From the NCBI GenBank assembly GCA_021442155.1, contig CM038217.1, positions 144,023,643 through 144,087,642 of the forward strand: a DNA stretch of 64,000 nucleotides, read 5' to 3'. Both the position numbers and the translations under genes were made by a program. The notes beneath the pieces are model-generated. The model had not been told where the DNA came from and did no database searches. It was given only the letters and a program-made list of their open reading frames with translations. Of the stretch, positions 1-9,595 are shown in pieces. This stretch comes from Cymbidium sinense (taxonomy: Eukaryota; Streptophyta; Magnoliopsida; Asparagales; Orchidaceae). Position 1 is the stretch's first letter. Every line of letters begins with the position of its first letter.

Positions 1-329
1 CATTTGAATTTTGTTTAATGACTCAACAAGATAATAATAGTTCAGATGAAGATATATATTTTTCGATGAAGAAGAGTTAGACTCATCGATATCATCACAC
101 ATGAAATGTATGAAGTTGAAAATGAGTCTAGCCCTTTTAGCCAATCCTCTAGAATAAGAAGTGAATTTGAAAAAATTACCTCTTTAGAAGAATTTAAGCA
201 AGACAAAGTTATTCAAATTTAGTTGAGAAGTGGTAATGTCTTACCACCCTCATCAAAGAAGGGAAATACAAATAAAGACAACGGCAAATAAATTGAAGAC
301 AACGAAGATATTATTCCCAAAAATCATAG

Positions 330-1600
330 AATGAAGCCTAAATTAAACAAAAAGATAGATTATAATATTCTGTCACATCTGAGAAAGATCCCTGCACAAC
401 TAAGTGTGTATGAGGTCTTAATGTCAAAAGATCTCCGAAAAACTTTGATACAGGATCTCAAAGGTCTGGAGAGTTATGAAGCTTATTTTGCTGAAAAAAT
501 GCATGATTAAAGTATTGCAAACTCAAGATCTCCCAGTAATCACATTTTTTGAAGAAGATCTTATGTTGGGAACGGCAGATCACAACCGTCCTCTATATGT
601 TACTGAGAGTGATGGCTTCTCGATTAGTCAAATATTGATTGATCTAGGTTCTTTTATCAACCTTATGAGTTTAAAGGTATTAAGAGGATTGTCACCTGAT
701 ATCCAATATCTTATGAGAGATAAGTTGATGGTTCATAGTTTCAATGAAAAAGGGCAGAAAACTCTAGGTTCTTTTATTTTCCCACTCAAGTTTCAGGATT
801 TATATGCAGAAGCTAAGTTTCATGTAATCGACGTTGATATGTAGTTTAGAGCTCTCTTGGGTCGATCATGACTGCATGAGTATGGCATGGTCCCATCAAC
901 TATGCATCAATGTATGAAGTACCTAAGAGATGGAGAAGAGTTCAAAATTCTTAGCAACATACAACCATTCTCCGTCCATGAAGCAAAAATTTATAAAGAT
1001 GCAAAGTACTTCATCCTCAAAGATCCTAAGCCAACAGAGCCTCTTAAAGTAGTAGCATCCACTTCAAAAACTAAAAAGCAATTTCACAAATTTAAAGAGC
1101 AGAAGCAAAGAGGAAGAAAGAAGGCAATGCCGACTCTCCCTAAAGCACATGATTCTGCACCTAAATCAAGAAAATTAGTTCCTTATTTGGGATGTGACAC
1201 AAAAAAAGATATTCCTGTCAAACCTAAGGGAACTTATAAGCTTTCAAGAATGACAAAGTATGAAATAAGTTATTATGATTTAGAATATGACTTTGAATTT
1301 GCTTATGAAAATATAGTTCAGATGGTCGCATCAAGAAAGATATCTCATTTGGCTGTGTTAGAGGACTCTTTCAAAATTATACCCATCCTTCAGCAGTACT
1401 TCATTGAAATCACTCCACTGGAGGTTCATAATATTAAAGAATTGATAATATTTTATGTGTTATCGTTGAGTGAGAGTGGTGGAACAGGAACTCTATTTTA
1501 CAAATTTGAAGAGTCTCGGTCTCATAATTTTGAGTACCTTCAATATAAAAATGATGAGATAGTACCAACAAGAATACCAATATACTATCCAAGAAATTAA
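330..1600 (+). pseudogene. Tat-type retroelement protease region (broken)
   Basis: Bases 330-510 read as the linker that precedes protease in Tat elements (DYNILSHLRKIPAQLSVYE). The frame at 476-844 carries the retropepsin-like stretch SDGFSISQILIDLGSFINLM, where the usual D-S/T/P-G active-site triplet reads D-L-G, so catalysis is doubtful. A stop and shift near 841-886 separate it from 887-1600, which continues with MVPSTMHQCMKYL, matching the conserved end of the protease domain, then a Lys-rich spacer toward RT. Stops and the altered active site mark it as a pseudogene. Confidence 0.8.
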
Positions 1601-1919
1601 TTAAGAATGATGCATAAGCTTGGAATTCATATTAGAACTACTAAAAATAGAACTCAAATCTTTTAACTAAAGATAGAAGTCGGGTTTAAATTTAATCATA
1701 GTGATGAAGAAGATGATCTCCATAAAATTCTTCTTACAAATGATGAAGAAGTAGAAGCCAAACCTACACCTGAATAACTCGAAGATGGTGGACAAATAGC
1801 TACTTTGGATGAACTCAAAGAAATCAACTTAGGAGCTGAGAATGATCCCCGTCCAACTTTCGTCAGTGCCCTTTTGCCCGATGAGAAAGTTGAAGAGATA
1901 AAAACTGCTACTCTGTGAA

Positions 1920-3330
1920 TTCAAGAATTAATTTGCCTGGACATATTCTAAAATTCCATTCTTATCGCCAGATGTAACAGTTCACAAACTGGCTATTAGA
2001 CCATATGTGATGCCTGCTAAGCAAGCTCCTAGGCGAATGAGATTGGAGATTGGAGAATAGGTAATTGCAAAAAACTAAAAAATTGATCAAAGCAGGCTTC
2101 ATCTAAGAGGAGAAGTATGCAGATTGGATAGCCAACATTGTCCCAATTAGGAAGAAGAACGGTCAAATTCGTCTCTGCATTGACTTCCGGGACCTAAATA
2201 AGGCGTGCCCAAAAGATGACTTTCCACTTCCAATATCAGAACTACTAGTGGACAATACTTCCAACTATGATATGTTCTCATTTATGGACGGATCATCGGG
2301 ATATAATCAAATTAAGATGACACATGAGGATGAAAAATATGCATCATTCAGAACACCTATTGACTCCTATTACTACACGGTCATGCCCTTCAGTTTGAAA
2401 AATGTTGGAGCTACATACCAAAGAGCCATGACACATATTTTTGATGAGTTGATTCACTAGAAAGTGGAGTGTTATGTTGACGATTTGGTGGTGAAGGGCT
2501 TGAATCATGAAAACCACTTTGAAGACTTGAGAATTGTATTGGAGAGAATAAGAAAATATGATCTCAATATGAATCCTCTAAAATGTGCATTCCAGGTATC
2601 CTCCAAAAAATTCTTTGGGTACATTGTATGTTATAGAGGAATTAAAATTGATCTTGCTAAAATCAAGGCAATTATGGAGATGCCTCATTCAAAGAGTTTG
2701 CACCAACTCTATTCTTTACAAGGACATCTTGTATTCATCCATCGATTTATATCAAACCTATCAGGACAATGTCAACCATTTGCAAAGTTGATGAAGAATG
2801 ATGCTCCATTCAAGTGGGATAAGGAGTGTCAAGAAGCCTTCAATAGCATTAAAAGCTACATGTTAAATCCACCAATCCTTGCAGCGCCTACTCTTGGGAA
2901 GCCCCTCATTTTATACACATTTGCATTAAAATAGTCTATTGGAGCATTATTGGTGCAACATAATAAAGAAAGCAAAGAGAATGCTCTTTATTATATCATT
3001 CAAAGATTAATAGGAGCATAAATAAGATACTCTCCGATAGAGAAACACTATTTGTTATTGATCTTTGCAGTCCAAAAACTCCATCGTTACATGTTATCTC
3101 ACAAGATTACCCTCATCACAAGGATCAATCTGCTAAAATATTTGATGTCAAGACCAGTGTTGACAGGTCACTTGGCAAGATGGGAAATATTGCTTCTATA
3201 ATTTGATATCATATGTGTTCCGTAGAAAGCAGTCAAGGGACAAGTCTTAGTAGATTTTCTAGCTGTACATCCCATCCCTGCTGACTCTTCTCTTAATGAT
3301 GATTTTCCTGATGAACAAATTATGCTCATT
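1920..3330 (+). pseudogene. Tat-type reverse transcriptase and RT-linked RNase H (broken)
   Basis: The RT palm is clear: IRLCIDFRDLNKACPKDDFP near 2167-2226, FMDGSSGYNQI near 2281-2310 (first catalytic Asp kept) and YVDD near 2473-2484 (catalytic pair kept). In-frame stops occur just before the YVDD motif (2458-2460), at 2932-2934 and again around 3020. The RT-connected RNase H follows, with YSPIEK near 3030 and the HRYML stretch near 3082-3096. Reading frames 2248-2460 and 2464-2934 are continuous apart from the stop between them. This is a normal gypsy RT ruined by point mutations. Confidence 0.9.
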
Positions 3331-3360
3331 TATGAAAGAGAAAAATCACAAATTTGAAAA

Positions 3361-3800
3361 ATGTACTTTGATGGAGCCTCATCGATCAAACAAGTCAAAC
3401 CTCTAAATTTCCTAAGGGCAAGAGTAGGAATCAACATCATCTTCATAACACCAGAAGGGGGGATAATGAGACGACCATATGGGTTGACCAAACTAAGAAC
3501 TAATAATAAAGTCGAGTATGAAGCATTAGTGGTAGGTCTCGAAGAAGCTATTTTCATAGGCATTCAAAACTTGCATATTTTTGGCGATTCTCGCTTAGTA
3601 TAAATCAAGTACTTGGCAATTATAAAATCAACAAGCTTGAGTTAGCTTTCTATCATAAACGAGCTCTCAAACTTATGAAGTAAATATCAAATATCACACT
3701 AACTCGAGTCTCTCAATCCGAGAATAGTAAAGCCGATTGCTTAGAAAAATTAGCTAAGGAGATGACAAGTATGAATGGTAATTATGACATGATCGGGATA
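3361..3800 (+). pseudogene. Archaeal-type RNase H of Tat retroelement (broken)
   Basis: The frame at 3361-3603 begins MYFDGASS and contains TNNKVEYEALVVGLEEA and FGDSRLV, the conserved Asp, Glu and Asp blocks of the second RNase H in Tat elements. A stop at 3601-3603 interrupts it. The domain resumes after a shift to about 3760, ending with a segment like SENSKADCLEKLAKEM. Its position between the first RNase H and integrase is the main reason to place the element in the Tat group. Confidence 0.85.
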
Positions 3801-4079
3801 TTTACTCGATGAGTTCTAGAGCCAGCAAAGTATCAATCTTCGGTAGAGGGGTTATCACATTTGATCAAGCAGGATGCAACTTAGATTGCTCCTCATACTC
3901 CCCAAAATCAATAAAAAGTTGTATCGAGAAGTACTAAGAATGACATTACTTCAGAAAAGTAATGTGAAGCCTTTATTATAGAAGAGCTACATGATTGAAG
4001 GTAACCCTTCATCGACTACTTTAAAGAAGACAAATTACCAAACAATAAATCACTGACAGCTCAAATTGAAAGAGAATGT

Positions 4080-5219
4080 TGCGTTCTGCTTTCATCAACA
4101 ACACTTTATATCATAGATCTTTTGAACAAATGTGACTACGATGCCTAAATGCAGATAAAGTTAGTAAAGTGATGATTGAAGTTCGTGAAAGACTTTGTGG
4201 TGCACACCAATCAGGTCCCAAGATAGCAGTAAAGATCAAAAGGATGGGCTATTATTGGCCATCTATAGTGAGAGAGTGTATCAATCATGCTAAGAAGTGT
4301 CATGAATGTCAAGTACATGAGAATATAATCCACCAACCTCCAAATCCACTAAACCTAACAATAGCATCCTAACCATTCGAATATTGGGGTATAAATGTAA
4401 TCATACCAATTGATCCGCCGTCATCAGCTGGACACTACTTCATCCTAGCAGCGACTGATTATTTCTTAAGTGGTAAGTACCCATTTAAAGAAGTTACTTG
4501 AAGTCAACTTCTTCACGTATAATGTGGTCTACAGATTTGGAGTGTCGCGCTGAATAATTTTTGATAATGGCATAACTTTTAAAAGTATAAAGATTTATAG
4601 ATTCATTGATCGACATAAAATTGATTGATGATACTCTTCAATATACAATCCAAGAGCAAATGGTTTGGCAGAGGCCTTCAACAAGACATTAGTCAAGCTG
4701 CTCAAAAAGATCCTTACTAAAAATAAGAGAGAATGACATACTAAGCTAATAGAGGCACTGTGGGCATATCGAACCACCTATAAAATGCTAACTAAAGCTA
4801 TTCCATATTCATTGGTATTTGGAATCAGTTTCCTTCACTTCGAATAGCCATCAAATACAATCTAACTAAAGATCAAAATGTTCGTCTAAGAATGAAGGAA
4901 CTCAATGCACTTGATAAAATTATTGCAAGCTCATCAAAATCTAGAAGTTTATCGAGCAAAGATGTCTTGGGGTTTTGACCATACAGTGCGGCTTCGAACA
5001 TTCCAAAAAGGGGAATTTGTCCTGGTGCTGAGAAGACCCATTATTCTTAATCAAAATTTTGGTGGCAAATTTGAACCTAATTGGGAAGACCCTTTTTTCA
5101 TTGAAAAAGTCTATCATGGAGGGGCATACCAACTCATTGACCTAAATGGTGAAAGATCAATACCGCCAATTAATGGTCAATACCTGAAAAAGTATTATAC
5201 AAGAAGAATACATTCTTGA
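4080..5219 (+). pseudogene. Tat-type integrase with C-terminal tail (broken)
   Basis: The zinc-binding H2C2 region is at 4169-4372 (GAHQSG then CHECQVH). A stop at 4370-4372 precedes the catalytic core. The first catalytic Asp of the core is replaced: the segment reads EYWGINVI where an Asp is expected in place of Asn. The second Asp block (IIFDNG, about 4553-4570) and the Glu block (ANGLAEAFNKT, about 4651-4683) are recognisable in shifted frames. The C-terminal DNA-binding tail is open at 4905-5219 (FQKGEFVLVLRRP, YQLIDLNGE) and ends in a stop. Confidence 0.85.
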
Positions 5220-5560
5220 GGTATAATAGAAATCACCCTGCAAGACAGGGGCATTTTCTTTAGTATATCTATTTAGGTCGATATTATGTTTCATGCTGAG
5301 ATCCCTAAATAAATATATTTACTCAAGATGAAAAAAAATTTTCGTGAAAATTCCTCTGTTACACAAGGGGCATTTTAGATTTCTATATATAGATCAAATT
5401 AATATTGTATGTTAAAACTCTCTTAAGAGCATATCAATTCAAATATTGATGTATTTACATATTTTTATCTTGAAAGTTCTTCTAAATGTACTTTAGAATT
5501 CCCCCGGCAAGATAGGGGGTATTTTTTAGTTTATGTCAAGTTTATTTGAGTTGACATCGT
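5220..5560 (+). repeat. Three hairpin/polypurine-like modules after integrase
   Basis: Just after the integrase stop, three related motifs recur: CCCTGCAAGACAGGGGCATT (5236-5255), a diverged version ending in AAGGGGCATTTT (5352-5376), and CCCCCGGCAAGATAGGGGG (5501-5519). Each is followed by T-rich sequence and an ATATTAT/ACATCG-like stretch. The first and third can fold: CCCTG pairs with CAGGG, and CCCCC with GGGGG. The G-runs could be polypurine-tract-like sites. Function is not established. Confidence 0.6.
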
Positions 5561-7100
5561 ATTATAAGATGAAATCCTAGAATATATTCTAATTTTGGTT
5601 AACATCAAGCTTTACGTTGAAATCCTTGAATATATCCATAATTGTTATTGTTAAGTTCTAGGTTCTTAAAGAAAAAAAAATCCATTTCTACACATGAAAA
5701 GACAACCCTAGATGTTAAAAATTTATCTACCAGATTTACCAAATTTTGGAGATCAAGTCAGAAGAACTCCTGATTTCGAAAGCTTCAATCAATTAAATTG
5801 GAGAAACATCAACCTCTACATATTGAAGTCTAGGACATGGATGGATTTTGAAGGTCAAACTCAACAAACCCAAATGTGGTCGAGTTGCTGACGCTATCCT
5901 CACTCAACAAGTTGTAAGAAAAAGCCGCAGTGAAAGAGCCCTTATTCATCAGTTTAAGGACTTAACCACTAACCCACTATAGCTTAAGTCGAAGACTCGA
6001 GTAAGTTCTAAAATTTGAACTCAACAAGCCCAAATGTAGCCAAGTTGCTGACGCTCTCCTCACTCAACAAATCGCAAGAAAAAGCTACATTGAAAGAGCA
6101 CTTGCTCGTCAGTCTAATGATAATAGCTGTTCAATCTCAAATCGGATCTAGCTTAGTGATTATAAGCAACCAGAATCCAAGAGGTCTTTCTACTTGATCG
6201 ATAGACTAAGACAATCTGAGAAAACTTTCAATTCAGACCTGCCTCAAGTCAATCTTTATATTGCCTGCAGGGTGATATTTCAAATTTATTCTTAAATGAT
6301 CTGATCAAACTCAAAGCACAGATCGAAGCCAATCTTCTCATCAAGTCCATCAAAGCAAAAAAGCACAGGTTCGAGGAATCAATTCAATAGTTCATACAAA
6401 GATGATGGCCAAACTAAAGGAATTTCGTGATTATCTAGTCTATTAAAGCACACATTGCTAGGCTGATAACTCAATATAGACCTATTATAAGCCGAAAGGT
6501 TGGGTCATCTGTACGCACCCATCAATGAATCTGTCAAAGTAGCCATCACAGGATTCATGGAGTACATGCATTTCCTGACAAGTCAGTATGGACAAATCAG
6601 GTAAGTCCTTCATCAAGTCCATCAAGCTTAAAGTTAGGATAGAAGAAATTTTAAATCAGACCAAGCACGGATAAACTGATTCCCCAGCGGAGTCCTTCAT
6701 CAAAAAATAAATAAATCAATTCCTCCATCAAACTCAACCAAGCACGAAACTAGGATTGGAGAAAACTCAAATCTGCAATAACATAAAAGAAAGAGAACTT
6801 CAGTAAAGCCATTAAAGCAAAGAGTATATGGTGTAAGAACTCTTATTTATCCGACAAGTCGATCAAGATAAATCGGTCAATCATATCATTTAGCTAGTCT
6901 AAACACAAGCCCAAAAGGTCAACTAATTTTTAACAAATATGACTCGATCCATGCGTGAATCACATTTGTTGGAAGGCATTTGTTGACCCGTCTGCTCGAC
7001 GCAAATCGCTCCCGCTCATGATCGTTCCTCCTAAAAATTGACACATAACTGATCCCGCCTCTGGTTCCGAAATCGCTCCCTCCCACTCCCATTTAGTTTT
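5560..7100 (+). other. Noncoding 3' region of the Tat element, probable LTR start
   Basis: No intact gene is visible. Short reading traces occur near 6015-6300 (for example NKPKCSQVADALLTQQIARK) that look like decayed coding sequence, but no domain is recognised. The repeated wording around 6600-6900 (tcaagtccatcaa, aagcacag) suggests old internal duplications. Where the 3' LTR begins cannot be fixed because the 5' LTR lies outside the window. Confidence 0.4.
5853..6125 (+). repeat. Two-copy tandem repeat, about 160-bp period
   Basis: A stretch beginning tcaaactcaacaaacccaaa (about 5855) recurs about 160 bp later (about 6015), followed in both by gttgctgacgct, ctcactcaacaa and aagaaaaagc. 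The copies differ by scattered substitutions. Both can be read as an LNKPKC-like peptide, but 160 is not a multiple of three, so the frames differ. Confidence 0.75.
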
Positions 7101-7318
7101 CTCATGAAACCATAAGAAATTGATCGCTCCCTCTCGTTCAAAGTCATTCAACCACATGGAAACTCTCCTCTCTGACCTTTCTCATTGGAAAGAAAAACAA
7201 CAAGGCAAGCTCTTATCTTCCCCTCTCCAATCTGAAACTTCTCCTCCTCCAAAAACTGAAAAAAGAGTAAGGCTACTTCTCCTTTTCTCCTTCTTCTTTC
7301 TTTCTTTCCTTCCATTCT

Positions 7319-7500
7319 CTCCAAAATCGAAAAGGCATCGACTTCCTTCCTCCATTATCTCCAAAACTGAAAAGACATCCACTTCCTTCCTCCATTCTCT
7401 CCAAAACTGAAAAACCATCCACTTCCTTCCTCCATTCTCTCCAAAATCGAAAAGGCACCCACTTCCTTCCTCCATTTTCTCCAACTGCAAAAATGTTGAT
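7319..7500 (+). repeat. 40-bp tandem repeat, four copies plus a partial
   Basis: Units start at 7319, 7359, 7399, 7439 and partially at 7479, each beginning ctccaaaa followed by tcgaaaag or ctgaaaa and ending acttccttcctccatt. They lie in a pyrimidine-rich leader-like stretch (about 7100-7660). The array creates several overlapping open frames that are artefacts of the repeat. Confidence 0.9.
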
Positions 7501-7659
7501 TGGTAGGATTTAAGTTAATCCAACTTAAATCCTGTTCAAATCCTGCAGCCAAACAGCCCCCAACAATTCCCCTTCCTACTTTTCTCATTTTCTTCTCCTA
7601 GCCGAACACTCTTCTTTCTAATCTGAACTAAACCGAGCCCTCTTCCTCTCATTCTCTAA

Positions 7660-8080
7660 TCCAGAATAGGGAATAAAATTGCAAGAAATTATGGATGCGC
7701 CGAAGTATAAGTTGTGGATGTGTATAAATGTCAATGTGAAAGTATATGTGTATATGTGTGCTTGTGATTTTCTTTTGTAGGTTCGAAGGCCTTGCTAATG
7801 CCCCATAGGGCATAGCGGGTGTGAAGTCTGTAATGTCGCAAGACACCACTTGCTACGCTCAATAGGGTGTACCGAGCAAGCCAACATTTGTTAGATGTCG
7901 CTCCATCTAACTGAAATACTACCAAAATTTTGATTGAAATTTGAGACTTAAACAAATGCAAATGGAAATCATCTGAACTCAAATTAAATAAGAAAATGCA
8001 TGATAAACATGAAGATAAATATTAAATCAAAGTGGAGAATGCTTAAAGGAAACTAAATAGAACAAAGAGGAAATGTAATA
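7660..8080 (+). repeat. LTR-family fragment related to 30840-31240
   Basis: The block around 7775-7930 (gtaggttcgaaggccttgctaatgccc..., then a 'gtgtgaag' and 'tgtcgcaagacacc' segment, then 'ttagatgtcgctcc') is repeated in diverged form near 30870-31030 and 31080-31210. In those copies the block sits inside a long LTR, so this is probably part of the 3' LTR of the Tat element ending in the LINE-rich region to the right. Confidence 0.6.
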
Positions 8081-8149
8081 ATAAAGTGAAATACTTACTT
8101 TAAGCGCAAGCAAGTTCCCTTCCTTTCTTCAAAATCTTTAAGGGCTATG

Positions 8150-8930
8150 AAGTTTTCTTCATCTTACAATCATTCATCTTAAAATCTAAAGCTACTAATA
8201 GATGGTGGGTACTTAAACTTTCAATCTGACTGATCTTACAATATTTACAATCTAAACGATCTATTCTTCTTATGAGAAAATAATCAATCTTTATTTTATT
8301 AGATCCATTTTCATAAGTAATAATATGTTCATATCTTTTCTTAAATAAAGTATTAGCAACTACAAAATCATAGGCTAAAGCAAAATCTTATATAGTCATA
8401 CATTCTTCATTAGTCACTCCAAATTCATAGCCACATGAATATTAAAATCTTCTACAACTCTACCAACATATCCATTTAAATCTTCTCCAATAAATATATT
8501 TTCTTCAAGAGATATACTTTTGTATTAATATCTCTAAATCATTCTAAAAATTTTTTTTGAGCCCACATCTAAACCTACTTGAGGAGCATACACACTTATA
8601 ACATTAACAATACTCTATAAAGTTATAATTATATCTCCAATCCTATTAATATTTATAACATTATTCTTCAAACTTTTATCTATAATCACACCTACAACAT
8701 TTCTAATTTGACTTCTACCAGAATACCAAAATTTAAAAATCTAAATTATCAATCTCATCGGCCTTTTCCCCAACCCATTTAGTTTCTTGAATACATAAAA
8801 TATCCTAATATTTATTTATATTTATTTACATTAAAATATTAATTAAATGCTAAGCCATTACAACATTAAAAATATTTGATTTAATCCCACCATTATATGA
8901 TGATATGAGTGTAATTAGTATTTACTATAG
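8150..8930 (-). pseudogene. RTE-like LINE fragment (endonuclease end only)
   Basis: This block is a diverged copy of 11720-12370: both share the series aaatctaaa...aatcgatg/aatagatg, ggtacttaaactttca, gagaaaataatcaatc and taagtaataatatg. In the complete copy these bases encode the endonuclease domain on the minus strand. The fragment carries stops in all frames and lacks the RT and 3' end, unusual because LINE truncation normally removes the 5' end. Confidence 0.7.
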
Positions 8931-9595
8931 ACGAAAACATAAATATTTGTTTATAAGATATATAAATACATAATTATTGGGTGAACAAATATATGTATAA
9001 ATCTCCTTATTTTTGGGTTGTTTATCACATGATATTATATATTAAATATAAAATAACAACACAATACATCATTTATACGTATTTTTCATTCAAATATTTA
9101 GGAGTTCAATTTGTGAGAATGCCAACTAGCAACTATAAGAAGAAACTTCCCTTCCTCTCCTCTATACATTAAGATTTGAAAAAATCTTAAAGAGCAATCT
9201 CCAATCTCTCTAGTTTGTTAACTCAAAGAAAAATAGGCACAGTGGGATGACAAAATGGTCCATTAAAATAACCCGCCGTTATTGTTTCACTCATTGCCAC
9301 CACTCTCTTCTCACTAGCTTGCCTTTTGCTCTATCAAAATCACTATATCCTCCTCCATTTCTTCCAAACAGTCTAGGTCCTAGCTTTCGTAGCATCATCC
9401 CCTTTTAATTTGCCCTCAATGATAACACCAAATGCCTCCCTCATTTATTGTCTTTATAGCCTATGAAAACATTTATTCTACATTTAAGATTCTTTTATTT
9501 GAGATTGATTGGTCATAGAGCTTTAATAATAAATATAGGTTTCTATGTATCATCTTATAAGTATGTATTTAAATAAAAAAATTAATTTCATGTGC
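8931..9595. other. No gene seen
   Basis: AT-rich sequence between two LINE fragments. Short open frames (for example 8981-9172) show no recognisable domain. Confidence 0.5.

Larger units (their letters stand above)
1..5219 (+). mobile_element. Degenerate Ty3/gypsy (Tat-lineage) retrotransposon, internal coding region
   Basis: Pieces of a gypsy polyprotein lie in the correct order on one strand: protease, reverse transcriptase, RNase H, a second archaeal-type RNase H, integrase and an integrase tail. The extra RNase H between the RT-linked RNase H and integrase is the mark of the Tat lineage. All frames are broken by stops and shifts, so the copy is dead. The 5' LTR and most of gag lie left of the window. 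Sequence beyond 5219 is noncoding and includes probable 3' LTR material. Lineage assignment is inferred from domain order and motif resemblance, not from a search. Confidence 0.9.

Noticed and set aside
6681..6700. tRNA-Arg gene
   Set aside because: Only 14 bases resembling a tRNA 3' arm are present; no cloverleaf upstream was recognised and the CGCCA side is missing.
7182..7588. Overlapping minus-strand frames with repeated FSVLEIMEEGSR-like peptides
   Set aside because: Produced by the 40-bp tandem repeat at 7319-7500; no start context or domain.
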